Positions 35,023 to 45,789 of a stretch of DNA of 64,000 nucleotides are shown here, piece after piece. A program made the position numbers and the translations under genes. The notes under the pieces are model-generated. The model was given only the letters and a program-made list of their open reading frames with translations. It did no database searches and was not told the origin of the DNA. The stretch spans positions 682,001-746,000 of the forward strand of contig OZ251243.1 of NCBI GenBank assembly GCA_965240325.2, given 5' to 3'. The DNA is from Rebecca billardiae RCC1528 (taxonomy: Eukaryota; Haptophyta). Numbering within the stretch: position 1 is the first letter of the stretch; each line of letters opens with the position of its first letter.

Positions 35023-38002
35023 AAAGGGGAGTTTATTACTTCATCAAGTGCCACTAATGTTTAGCACCCGCGCGCCATACGTACTTACACTACTCCGACG
35101 GCACCGCGAGTAGCTTTTGTGAATGGATATCGGGATGGAAACGCCGTTTTCGAAACTCACCAAAACTGCCGGCCGCCCCGGCACCGGGCAATCAGTCGTG
35201 TCGTCAGAGTATGTATATCAATATCATCGATCCGCATATCGTCGCGCCGCATCGTCACTGATCACAGCCGCTCATGACGAATCCGGCCTTGCTTACTAGT
35301 TTCGAACTGCAAAAATGTGATCTATAGCCGGTGCGATTCTGCCGGTGCACTAAATATACCGAGACTATCACCTTTGAGTTTGAGATCGCGTATCTCCCAA
35401 TAGTGAGTCCCATACACTAATGTTGCCGAGATCGCGTCGAGATTGAGGTCGTATATAGCTATAGTCTGACAGTATAGCTATATATATATATATATGTGAC
35501 AAAGTTTCTTTCGCAAAACTTGTATCAGTTGTCAGCGTGACGCACTCAGCGTGACGGTCCACTGACCCCAGGTCATTATTCACGTCAGAATATCAGACAT
35601 CCCGAAGTTTGAGCAGAGCCTCGTCATCTCAAGACGACAGAAAGTTGGATTATATTTTGGGCCACACACCCCACAGTGGGGCTCTGACCCCTCGTCCGTT
35701 CACTGTCTCACTGTTTCACGGTAACTTCGGGTTTTAGTCTGCTGAACAGTTACAGTAAGCTAATTTACAGACGCCCAGGATTGGTGGCGGTCTGGTGCGG
35801 CAGCACTACCGAGTACGGAGTCGGCGGAGTAGCTAGCTAGTGCGGCAGCTGCCAAGCCCAAAGTAGTCGTGGCCGCGGAACGAGTCACGGAATTGATCGC
35901 GAGTAATTTAGTTAGGGGGGCCAAACCGCCCATTTAAAAATGAAAAGCAAAGTCGCGTCGCATTTTCGCTCCGCCCTCGGCCTTTTAGGGTGGCGCGGAG
36001 CCTTTTTCTCGGACCTCGCTCGAAAATCGAGCTCCGACGCCTTCGGGCGCTCAGAGCTCGGTTCCGCTCCAGCACGAGCGGCCGGAGGCAGTGGACCGCC
36101 GCGCGCTCGCGACCTCTGAGACGCCGAGATGGTCTCGGGTGCGCGCGCGCGTGACGCTGGTGGGCGCTACTGACCCGTGCCTTTGCGCCACCAGCGGCTC
36201 ACCACCCGCTTCTTGGCCACCTCGCGCCGTGCGCGGCGCGCGGCGGCCGGCTTGAATTGGTGCGCTGCGTACGCCCGCTACGCTACCGCACGGTGTGGCG
36301 CATGATCAACTCGGACCAATGAGATCGATGCTCGGACCAATCGTCCATGTATGTCTGTGAATGCCCAGCTCGCCTAACCTGCCCTACTGCGCCGGAATCG
36401 CCGTCAGCAGACCGGCGCGAGCTCGCGCACAGCACCTCCGCGGAGCTCGCAACTGTCATGTTCCGCTTGTAGGGCCCGTGTTTGCACCTGCCGTGGCACT
36501 TGCGATGGTCAGTACGTTGGGTATGGGTCACGTGTGCCCTCTGATGGCGTCTGGGCGCCTCCCATTCGCCTCTCAGGACGTCGCGGACGTGCTCGCAGGC
36601 AGCGGTTGGCTCATTCGACAGGTCCGACGTGCACTCGACCGTGCCTGCAAGCGCGCCCCTGTGACGCGCATGCCTGCAGAAGCAGATGCAGATGGGCCCT
36701 CATGCACCCTGGTGCGCCCAAGACCGGCGGGAGCGTCAGAGACCGTCTCAATCTTGACACCTTGCACACGCCGGCGCTTGCCGTTGGGCTCCGCGCAGCC
36801 AGCCAGGAGCGCCGAACAGCGCCGGATCAGCCTCTGTAGGCCGAATATCCGCCCCTAACCCAGAAATAGCGCGGAACAGGGTAGTGCGTACCTATGTGGA
36901 CCAATCCCATCCAGCCTGGTTTGGTGCAGACACGCCAGCCACCGCCTGGAGCAGACGTTTGCTGCCGAATCGCATGCTCGGCACTGTGCCGCACTGCGAC
37001 GACGACAGATTTGACCTGCCTCGTAGGTCTCGGCCAGGGAGCGGTGACGGTTGGCTCGAGTGACTTTAAACCTTGACTATGACCGAGAGCACTCCCGGGC
37101 TGAGGACGTGGGGCCGGTGCTTTCGGTCTAATATGTCTGCAATACGCCGTACGCGTGGCCGTATACACAGTCTGAAAACGTATCTCGCAGCTCGAGATCA
37201 GATGAGGCTGTATTCATCAGCATGGCGCCTATATACACAGTGGGTATGTAACGATCGGTGGCTTCTAGGAAACTACATATTTGACAGCCTGCCAGTACAC
37301 CGCCTATATCGCATGTTGGGACCTGCTGCTGCTGGGGACTCAGAACGATCTCGCTGAGATGCTCTAACAAAGTGAGGTCGACATGGTCTATATGTCACAT
37401 ATAGGACGACCGTTACATGCCGTTTCCAATAAGTTCAGGCTCATTCTAATAAGTAAATATGCTAGCCGTTACGCCCTATATTCAGGGTATGTGCACCTGA
37501 TTTTTTTACATGGCCGGCCCAGACCCCTCCAGAGGGCAAATGATCCAGCCCGAAATCAGCTCTAAACACTCGCTAGGAGTAGGAGTACAGTAGGACCCGC
37601 GCTCGTGGCCGTCAGTAATGCTACAGTGCCACTTTGGCCCCCCTAATTTAGTCGTCGTGCTATATTATGCAATACCCGGTCCCGCCATTGGACTTCATCG
37701 GCACTTAACTCCGTGCAGTGTGGCGACGAGTGCGCTTCGACGAGGAGTGTCAGACGACAGTCTCAGCTCACAGATGGCGCCGGCGGTTCCGGTCGTCGCC
37801 AGCGTGGCCCCGACGGTGCGATCGGGCCGCAGGAACTTGCCGCGTCGCGAGTGTAGCGGTCCGCAGTCGAGCACAGTCGCGCATGGTCGCCTGATCGTCA
37901 CCCTGCGGCAGATGCCGCGGCATCCCGGGCGCGCGCATCGCCGGCTCTGGCTCAGCAGCACGCCCCGCGCGAGAGCCGCAGGGCGGCAGTGTGCCGAGGC
38001 GC
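35023..38002. other. Large intergenic region, no gene recognised
   Basis: Lower GC with (TA)n at about 35477-35496. The longest open frame (36361-36858, +) codes for no recognisable domain. The flank at 37.6-38.0 kb is GC-rich because it holds the 3' side of the lipoyl gene. Confidence 0.5.
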
Positions 38003-38708
38003 CTACGCGCGGAACCAGCCCTTGCCCTCGTTCCAGTAGATCTTCCCGCTTACGCTGCCGAACGAGTCGTTCGACGTGGGCGATCGCCTGCGCGCCGGGC
38101 GCACCGCGGCGCGTGCGGGCGGACGCGGACGCGGACGCTCGCGTCAGCTGCAACGCAGCCAGCGCGGGGCCGGGGCGCAGTCGGTGCCTTGCGTCTGTCG
38201 CGCACCTGAGGTCACCGCTCACAGACGCCGGCGGCGGCGGGGCAGCCGCCGCCGCGGGCGCGGCCGGAGGCGGCGGCGCGGCAGCAGCCGGCGCCGACGG
38301 CGCCGCGGCGGGTGGCGGCGGCGGCGGCGGCGCTGCGGCGGCTGGTGCCGCCGCGGCGGCAGGCGCAGCAAAGTCCTTGAACGCGGCAACGTCACCGGCG
38401 TCGTCAACCATCACGACGACTGGCGTGCCCACAGGGATGTCCTGCGTGCCGGCGGGCACGAGGATTTTTGCCACAACGCCATCGTCGATCGACTCGAAGT
38501 CCACCGTCGCCTTGTCCGTCTCCACCTCCGCGAGCTTGTCACCAGCCGCAACGCTGTCGCCCTCCTTCAGCGTCCACGCGACGATGTTGCCCTGGGTCAT
38601 GGTCGGCGACAGCGCGGGCATGTCGAGCACCTTATGAGACGGGAGCGAGAGCCTCCTCACGAACATGGCCGGGCCGATGCGCCCAAGCGCCGCGCGCGCG
38701 AGCATCAT
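38003..38708 (-). CDS. Short mitochondrial lipoyl-domain protein (PDH E2-like, lacking catalytic core)
   Basis: Exon 1 38708-38206 and exon 2 38087-38003, intron 118 nt (AG|GTGCGC...GCGCAG|G); 195 residues. The N-terminus MMLARAALGRIGPAMFVRRLS is a mitochondrial presequence. It is followed by a complete lipoyl domain (HKVLDMPALSPTMTQGNI to TPVVVMVD) with the lipoylated Lys in ETDKATVDFES, as in the pyruvate dehydrogenase E2 N-terminus. An Ala/Pro linker follows, and then the gene stops with GKIYWNEGKGWFRA. No peripheral subunit-binding domain and no acetyltransferase domain are present. The splice was chosen because it keeps frame and uses the same donor/acceptor style as the other introns here. 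It may be a lipoyl carrier subunit or a truncated paralogue of DLAT. Exon 2 is the less certain part. Confidence 0.75.
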
Positions 38709-38859
38709 GCTTTCCCGCTGTGTGCGTCGACGCCGAGACCGCGAAAGGGACCGCCGAGCGCGCCGACGAATCGCGAGTCCGGGTGCCGCTTCACGTGGCC
38801 CCCAAGCTGAAAGCGGGCAAGCGGCGGGCCACGCGGGATCAGGCTCGAGGCCGCCAGCC

Positions 38860-39450
38860 ATGCTGTGCCGCCGCTTCCTCAGCTCGGGCGCGGCCGAGCT
38901 TGTGCGGCAGCAAGCGCGGCTGCGTGCGCGGCTCGACCAGCCCCCGCGCGTGGCGGGTGCGGACGTGCAGGGCCTGTGGCGCAAGATGCTGCTGCGAGAT
39001 GACATGCGCCAGGTCCGGGAGAGCGTGACGGAGGGCCTGCTCGGCGCGCTGCGATCACCCTCGGCTGAGGCCGGCATGCTCTCCGGCGAGGCGCTCGCCG
39101 CCGCGGTGCCGCAGGCGGTGCCGCGCGCGCTGCGCCTGGTATGGCAGCGTGAGCAGAAGTGGCTCGCGCTGCGCCGGCGAGGCCACCGCTTGCCAGAGCG
39201 TGTCGCTCAGCTGCACGCGCGAGAGCCCAAGCTGGCACGCATGCTGGCCTCATTCTGCGCTCGCGTTGATCGTCCGGCGGCGGGCGTCAACCCGCTCTTC
39301 GGTGAGGCCACGTTGCGGGCAGCCGTGCCGACGAAGCGGCGCGCACCGCCTCGCGACGCCGATGCGGCCTACAGGCGGCAGCTGTACGCGCAGGCGAAGG
39401 ACAATCTGCGCTTCCTCATCAGCCGGGCGGCGACGCGAGGCGGCGCGTGA
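38860..39450 (+). CDS. Unknown basic protein with mitochondrial-type N-terminus
   Basis: 196 residues from ATG 38860 (MLCRRFLSSGAAELVRQQ, like a mitochondrial presequence). The body is mostly helical and Arg-rich, with LWRKMLLRDDMRQVRESVTEGLL and a C-terminal AYRRQLYAQAKDNLRFLISRA. I do not recognise the family. It is divergent from the lipoyl-protein gene with 151 bp between start codons, so the two probably share a promoter. Reading from an upstream ATG (38665) would run through that shared promoter and the other gene's presequence region, and is rejected. Coding status rests on the clean open frame, presequence and codon use like the neighbours. Confidence 0.6.
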   Translation: MLCRRFLSSGAAELVRQQARLRARLDQPPRVAGADVQGLWRKMLLRDDMRQVRESVTEGLLGALRSPSAEAGMLSGEALAAAVPQAVPRALRLVWQREQKWLALRRRGHRLPERVAQLHAREPKLARMLASFCARVDRPAAGVNPLFGEATLRAAVPTKRRAPPRDADAAYRRQLYAQAKDNLRFLISRAATRGGA

Positions 39451-40061
39451 GGTCCCGCGCGGCATGTGGGCGGCGAGCAGCGGCGCACCTAATGTGGCCA
39501 GCGAGCGCGAGCAGCACGCCCGCGCGCTTGGCTGCGCGCACGCACTCCGTGAACGACCTGAGAGGCGCCCGCAGCATACGGCGAGGCGCGGTGCATCGCG
39601 GCGGGTCTCAAGTCAATCAATCCTATCGATCTATCACAGTATTCTGATTGGTGGCGTGCCGCGCACCTGCTGGCCGGAGGCACCCCCGTTGCACCGGACA
39701 GGCGGCGGGCAGTGCAAGCTCTGACCTCACTCCTCAGAGTCCGCCCGAGTCCGATGAGCGATGGTCCGCTGATCTGTGATCACTACTGATTATAATATTA
39801 TAATATAGAATACGATCATATTGGCATTACCGCATTACGGCCCGGCGTCTAAACACTAAACAGTCTGATCGGGATTCGGCGGTCCCGCGAGGCCCGCACC
39901 GTAGGCGTAGCCGGCCCCCCGGGCGTAGCCGTACGGGCGACCACTTAGCACTGATGACCAGGCCCGGCGGGGAGGCCGGGCAGACCGTCTGACTATCAAT
40001 GTGACAATATGATAAATTGATAATCATCCAATCCGGAGCCGCGGTCAACAGACCCAGCAGC
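39451..40061. other. Intergenic, no gene recognised
   Basis: Contains a short AT-rich patch (39785-39810). Nothing else identified. Confidence 0.5.
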
Positions 40062-40065
40062 AGCA

Positions 40066-41051
40066 GGCTCTGGCGGTCACTGTCCGGGACGTCCAGCAGG
40101 GGTGCATTTAACCATTTGGGGGGGTCTGGGGGGGGGGCTCCCCCCAGCCCATCGAAGGACCAAATACGCCTCAATAGGGGCCCAACTCGCCAGATTTGCA
40201 TGGGCGCAGACTGCCGCAAATGCTGCGCTGAGCCTGAGGGCCGGAGCCGTGCAGCGGCGTCGATTGACAGCGTCAGCTGTGCGCCGCCTCGCGACGACCA
40301 TGCGACGCCTCGCACAAAGCCCTGATCTCGGCGTCTCCCTCGCTAGTCAAGACGTAGCGTAGTGCTGGATCGAGCGACGCATTGACCGCCGCCGCGGCCG
40401 CCGCACCTCGGCGCGCTCGCGAACTCGCTGAGCCGTCAGCCAAGCGCGAGCTCGTGCGCACGCCCGCGCCTCCGCGAGCTGACGGCACGGCCCGGGGCGC
40501 GAGCAGCTCGACGCCGACAGCGCGCAGCTCGCTCGAGTTGACGCGCAGCTTCTCGCCCGGCGGCGACTCCCAGTGGCGGCAACCATCGGACGTGCTTCGG
40601 GCAACGGCAATCCGTATGGCCAGGGCAAGCCAGGGTCACCGTGTACCTGCGCTCGTTGGGAGATGCGCGCGCATTGTCCCACCCACGCGAGCGCGTCAGC
40701 GAGCCCGTCGTCATCGGATGGTCCTCTATCTGCTTGGCCAGCTGACGTCTCCGCGCGCCGGGCGCGGCTGCGACATCACCCGACATGGCCGCAGCTCACC
40801 GTTGGAGTCCGGGAACTTGAAAAAAAAAGTTCAGCACGATGGAGTCCTCCGTGTTCGACGTGACGACGCCTTCGAACACGTCGAGGCGTGAGAAGACGTC
40901 GATTACTTCGATGAGGACTACGTTACAGTACTTCGTCCGCCGCCCCGGAGATCTTTCGATTGGTACCCTCATCGCTCCCTGGCTCCCAGGGGTTCGACTA
41001 AATGCACCCCCCCCATAGGGTCAGTGGACGTCCCTGACTGTGGCTGGAGCC
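40066..41051 (-). mobile_element. TIR DNA transposon (non-autonomous), copy 1, 4-bp TSD
   Basis: 986 bp. The ends GGCTCTGG..TCACTGTCCGGGACGTCCA and, inverted, GGCTCCAGCCACAGTCAGGG then ACGTCCA form imperfect terminal inverted repeats, each followed by GGGGTGCATTTA. AGCA flanks both sides (40062-40065 and 41052-41055). The sequence is the inverse of 44446-45416. Open frames such as 40436-40786 (-), starting MSGDVAAAPGARRRQLAKQI, also occur in the other copy, but no transposase domain is visible. Confidence 0.88.
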
Positions 41052-41055
41052 AGCA

Positions 41056-42253
41056 GCCTGCTGGCACTAGCTAGTGAACATGACTGATGAGTCCTAATGA
41101 CTACTCCTGTACGACGCCTATAAGCTACTACGCGGTCCTAGCCGGTAGGCGCCGCGGGCTGCCCGGCCCCGCGCGGTCGTCCGCCGCAGTCGGCAGTCCG
41201 GACATCCGGTCCGACTCGGCCTCAGCGGGTCAGGCCGGAGGCCGGCCAGAGGTCGGCCTGCAGCTCGGGCAGAGCGCCCGCACCGCCATCTGCGGAGACA
41301 GCACCTGCTCCTTCGCGTCGCGCACGGTGTCGCGGTCGTTTGCTGCGCCTGCTCGGCGCACGCGCGCGTGCGTCACGCAGTGGGGTTTCGCCCAGTGTGT
41401 ATTTTCAGAAAGAACGGCCCGATGTCGTGCGTCCCCAAGCGCATCGGCACGTTCCGCATGCCGAGCCGCTTCGCGTGCGTGTCCAGGAATCAGGATTTCT
41501 GATCTGTCTGGGGTGAGAGCGCTAGCCCGCCGCGGGGCCCGCCGCACCTCTTCGCCGCGTTGAATCGGCGTTTGCGCACAGTGCCCTTCTGCTCCGCCTC
41601 ACCCACGGTTGGCAAGGCGTCACGGTTGGTTGCCCGTCGTCCGCGCGCGCCAATTCTTCGGTATGGGTGCGGTTGCCCGCCTCAGGCAAGCCGCAAGGCG
41701 GTTGCAGGCTGCGACGTCGCAGTGGCACTCGGTCTCGCGTCGGAGTGAGCGCGCCGGGCTGCGCGCCGTGTGTCTCGCCCTCGTGGCTCTGATTGATGAC
41801 ATTTGACTTCGCCCCGGTCGAGTGACTAGACCGGACGGTGGACAGACACTCTCGATACCGCCCTTGCTCTCGAGATCTCTCTCTCTCTCTCACTCTCTCA
41901 TCACTCACTCACTCTCACACGGATCATCCAGTGATGATATCGCGCAGTGTCAATGTGATGCTGGCCGCCATCGGTGATGGCGATGCCTGTGATGATGCCA
42001 GCAGACTCTGACACGGCTTCTCCGTTCTCGTCCGCGATCCGCATGGGAGAGTCGAGAGGCCGAGAGGGGTGCAGCACGGGCTGGCAGTTCACAGGCAGCA
42101 CTGACTCACTCCGCGCAGCTGGCGCACTTTAGACCGTCTCAGCGATCGCCGACGTCCCCCGTAGGCCCCCAAGTGCCTCCGCTGGCGTCGACGGTTCGCA
42201 GCAATCCAACCCTCGTCGCATTTCTTGCTAACTGCTGTGACGTCGCGCAAAGC
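41056..42253. other. Intergenic, no gene recognised
   Basis: Includes a (TC)n tract at about 41876-41900. The flank near 42.2 kb is the 3' side of the MMACHC-like gene. Confidence 0.5.
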
Positions 42254-43063
42254 TCAACGAAGCGCGCTCCGCGCTGCCTCTGCGGCGTCGCGCAGGATCT
42301 TCCTGCGCTCGTTCGGGTCCGGGGTGTAGTGGTACCGTGCCTGCAAATCGCCATAGCGATGCTCTGCGCCGAGGGTGAAGAGATCCGTGACTCGTAGCAG
42401 GCCGTCCCAACTCTCCTGCTCTGGGCAGCTGCCCCACTTCGACATCACTTGCTGCTGACCCTCAGCGACTGCGCGCAGCTCCTCCTCAGGGCACGGGCAC
42501 GCCGGCTCAGCAGGCGGGTGCGCGGGCTTGAGAGCGGCCCATTGGATGTCCGGGAAGACGAGAACGGCACGGAATGCGAACCAAGGCCCGTAGGTTGGGT
42601 GCAGGCTGAACTTGCTGTGCTCCGCGTCGTAGTACGCCATGCCGCATAGGTGGCCCACTGTGTGCACCGAGCAGCAGCGGCCATGAGACTCCACTGTCTC
42701 AAAGGCGTACACGACTTCGCAGCGAGAGGAAGGGGCGACGACCTGGAGCGCTCCCTCGATCACTTGCTTCGTGTACTCATCGAGCGGGTCCGCGTGCTCG
42801 ATCACGGCCGATCCCTCCGGTGTGGACAGGTGCATCGCAAACGCATCCCACATGGCCCGAGTGTTCCCGATAACGACTGCGAGGGCGTCGTCATTGCCGC
42901 CTGGCAAGCGCAGCTCGGGCTTGTCGGCGATCTGATGGAAGCGGTTGTAGTCCCCCACGCAAAGAATCGCCGAAAGGTCGAAGCCGCGCTGCGTGCAATG
43001 CTGCGTGAGCTTGCTCACCATGCCCTCTGTCCAGTCACGGCCCCCCTCGTCGTTCGCCGCCAT
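42254..43063 (-). CDS. MMACHC: MMACHC (cblC)-like cobalamin processing protein
   Basis: 269 residues from ATG 43063, close to the 282 of the human protein. Matching blocks in order: ALAVVIGNTRAMWDAFAMHL, DPLDEYTKQVIEGAL, a region with CEVVYAFE, then HLCGMAYYD and LHPTYGPWFAFRAVLVFPDI (the conserved HPxxGGWFAxR-type segment near the cobalamin-binding site), followed by a C-terminal tail with RYHYTPDPNERRKIL. MMACHC binds cobalamins in the cytosol and removes the upper ligand, using glutathione or reduced flavin, to feed methylmalonyl-CoA mutase and methionine synthase. Its presence suggests use of B12, which many algae acquire from bacteria. Single exon. A 51-bp module shared with the esterase gene sits about 42 bp upstream of the start. 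Confidence 0.8.
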   Translation of the reverse strand: MAANDEGGRDWTEGMVSKLTQHCTQRGFDLSAILCVGDYNRFHQIADKPELRLPGGNDDALAVVIGNTRAMWDAFAMHLSTPEGSAVIEHADPLDEYTKQVIEGALQVVAPSSRCEVVYAFETVESHGRCCSVHTVGHLCGMAYYDAEHSKFSLHPTYGPWFAFRAVLVFPDIQWAALKPAHPPAEPACPCPEEELRAVAEGQQQVMSKWGSCPEQESWDGLLRVTDLFTLGAEHRYGDLQARYHYTPDPNERRKILRDAAEAARSALR

Positions 43064-43104
43064 CGTGCTGGCTCAGACTCATTCTACTACTATGATTTAA
43101 CGAC

Positions 43105-43155
43105 TACAGTTTGCTATGATTTAACGTGCACACTTGGTTAAGGCGTGATTGACGC
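43105..43155 (-). repeat. 51-bp module shared with esterase gene 5' flank
   Basis: Near-identical to 15530-15580 (two differences). A partial extra copy of ACTATGATTTAACG lies at 43089-43102, closer to the start codon. Confidence 0.6.
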
Positions 43156-43583
43156 CATCCAACACTGCACAAAGACACCGCCACAAAACAAGTAAGAATA
43201 CTGAGGGCCAGGCCTTCTGTGTGATAAGCTACCCCAGTCATGCCGCTTGATACACGCCTTCCCCAACCGACAGTGGTCAGGGCTCCACGTTCCATACTAC
43301 TACATCCTGTCCGCGTGCTGTTGCATCGGCGCCCGGTCGGCGAGTTCGGACGACGACGTTTTGTGGACGACGGTGGGGCGAGGACGACGGGCGCTGGCGC
43401 GCCGCGAGGCGGCCGCAGCCCTCATTGACGGGCCTCATCCAGGCCTCGCAGGCGGACGGCTGAACGAATTTTCCGGCGGCGCAGCCATCGGCGACGGCTT
43501 CATGGGCGGTGACAGTTTGAGTTGGCGGGCGTCGATCTCGCCTGCCTGAGCTGTGTGCGTCTCTTATTCTTAGTAAACTGTAA
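43105..43583. mobile_element. Possible ~479-bp MITE (TACAGTTT...AAACTGTA ends)
   Basis: TACAGTTTGCTATGATTTAA at the left and CTTAGTAAACTGTA at the right are inverted similar ends, each beginning with TA then CAGT as Tc1/mariner-like elements do. Other single ends of this type occur at 7237, 15530, 34574, 43644 and 44021. Boundaries are inferred from the ends only. Confidence 0.35.
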
Positions 43584-43833
43584 GAGACGCACACAGCTTT
43601 ATATGATAGGCAGGCGACAGTCGGACTGAACTTGGTCGATTGCCCGGTACAGTTTACGACTAAGAAGGTCAGAAGGAATAAGAGACGCACACAGCTCAGG
43701 CAGGCGAGTCCGAGATTGACGCCCGCCAACTGTCACCGCCCATGAAGCCGTCGCCGATGGTAGCGCCGTCGGAAGATTCATATTTCATTCAGCCGCCCGC
43801 CTGCGAGGCCTGGATGAGGGCTGCGGCCGCCTC
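43410..43833. repeat. Imperfect fold-back, ~160-bp arms
   Basis: The left arm 43410-43570 and right arm about 43675-43833 are inverted copies with small indels (GAGGCGGCCGCAGCCCTCAT ... CTGCCTGAGCTGTGTGCGTC). Nested inside is a perfect 18-bp stem at 43549-43566/43581-43598. The terminal AATAAGAGACGCACACAGCT block appears again at about 44040. Confidence 0.8.
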
Positions 43834-44441
43834 ACCCGCATAGATACGGTGTACTCATTTGATGATTTAACGCCGACACAGGTCCTGACTCCCTCACACG
43901 CAGGTAGGACGGCGCATCAGGATTCAGGCGGTCCGTCCCGCCAGCCCCGGTGATTACTGATTTATTGTCGTCGCGGTAAGCTAGTGCCCGATCGTCGACA
44001 CGAAGACTGTAGTACACTAGCAGTACAGTTTATACTAAGAATAAGAGACGCACACAGCTCAGGCAGGCGAGACCCTCACTATCATACCGATTGCCATTTA
44101 TGAAGTATTATATATATATTCATAATCACAGTCACAGAACACCGTACTTCACTCGTAAATCAATATGCTCCATACCGCCTATAGTTACAGTACTCACTCA
44201 GTAGCCTGCTGGCCTACTGGCACTGCCCGTTATAACTCAAATTGCAGCAGTCAGCGGTACCGACTTAGACCGTAAGTCTAAGACTACCGAGTCCGGGAAC
44301 GGTATAATACTAATAGTGATGTGTATATCAATATTACATATATAGTTATTGATATATATATATATATATAATACCTTGTCACGGACGCGGGCGTGTAGCG
44401 CCCGGTGTTGCCGAGTCGGCCGGGGCTACTACTCACAGTCT
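43834..44441. other. Intergenic, AT-rich
   Basis: Contains (TA)n near 44350-44370. No gene recognised. Confidence 0.5.
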
Positions 44442-44445
44442 AGTA

Positions 44446-45416
44446 GGCTCCAGCCACAGTCAGGGACGTCCACTGACCCTATGGGGGGGGTGCATTTAGT
44501 CGAACCCCTGGGAGCCAGGGAGCGATGAGGGTACCAATCGAAAGATCTCCGGGGCGGCGGACGAAGTAACGTAGTCCTCATCGAAGTAATCGACGTCTTC
44601 TCACGCCTCGACGTGTTCGAAGGCCTCGTCACGTCGAACACGGAGGACTCCATCGTGCTGAACTTTTTTTTCCAAGTTCCCGGACTCCAACGGTGAGCTG
44701 CGGCCATGTCGGGTGTCGCAGCCGCGCCCGGCGCGCGGAGACGTCAGCTGGCCAAGCAGATAGAGGACCATCCGATGACGACGGGCTCGCTGACGCGCTC
44801 GCGTGGGTGGGACAATGCGCGTGCATCTCCCAACGAGCGCAGGTACACGGTGACCCTGGCTTGCCCTGGCCATACGGATTGCCGTTGCCCGAAGCACGTC
44901 ATGGTTGCCGCCACTGGGAGTCGCCGCCGGGCGAGAAGCTGCGCGTCAACTCGAGCGAGCTGCGCGCTGTCGGCGTCGAGCTGCTCGCGCCCCGGGCCGT
45001 GCCGTCAGCTCGCGGAGGCGCGGGCGTGCGCACGAGCTCGCGCTTGGCTGACGGCTCAGCGAGTTCGCGAGCGCGCCGAGGTGCGGCGGCCGCGGCGGCG
45101 GTCAATGCGTCGCTCGATCCAGCACTACGCTACGTCTTGACTAGCGAGGGAGACGCCGAGATCAGGGCTTTGTGCGAGGCGTCGCATGGTCGTCGCGAGG
45201 CGGCGCACAGCTGACGCTGTCAATCGACGCCGCTGCACGGCTCCGGCCTTCAGGCTCAGCGCAGCATTTGCGGCAGTCTGCGCCCATGCAAATCTGGCGA
45301 GTTGGGCCCCTATTGAGGCGTATTTGGTCCTTCGATGGGCTGGGGGGAGCCCCCCCCAGACCCCCCCAAATGGTTAAATGCACCCCTGCTGGACGTCCCG
45401 GACAGTGACCAGAGCC
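44446..45416 (+). mobile_element. TIR DNA transposon (non-autonomous), copy 2, 4-bp TSD
   Basis: 971 bp, the inverted counterpart of 40066-41051, over 95% alike by eye with a few indels (for example about 12-15 bp near 44900). It has the same terminal inverted repeats and is flanked by AGTA at 44442-44445 and 45417-45420. Two copies with different 4-bp duplications confirm the ends. Confidence 0.88.
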
Positions 45417-45420
45417 AGTA

Positions 45421-45789
45421 CTACTAGTCCGTGTAGCCGTACTAGCTATAGTACTAGTAGCTACCGCTGTTGACTCAGGAACACTGCGTGCACTGAGCAC
45501 TCACTCCGTCATCCGTGGGCGTGAGGCCGGAGGCTGCGTTACGACCGTCGACCATTCACATTGGTGCCCCACTGGCCACTAGGCGGCCAGACGGCACGCC
45601 CGGCCGCTCTCCAGCTCGGCCCGGTCGGGCCAAGTGCAAGCCCAAGGTCGGGCGGGAAGGCTGGATCGAAGTCACGTGGCCGCAGTCTCGGCAGTCATCA
45701 CGTCGTGGCCATGATCATGGTGCAGCGACACTTCATGCGGTTCAAGAGCCCGCCGCCATCGGGTGGCGGAGTGTGGTCGAGGGCCCGGC
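45421..45789. other. Intergenic / 3' flank
   Basis: No gene recognised. Confidence 0.5.

Noticed and set aside
36361-36858. 165-codon plus-strand frame
   Set aside because: No known motif, signal or codon signature; composition alone explains the open frame.
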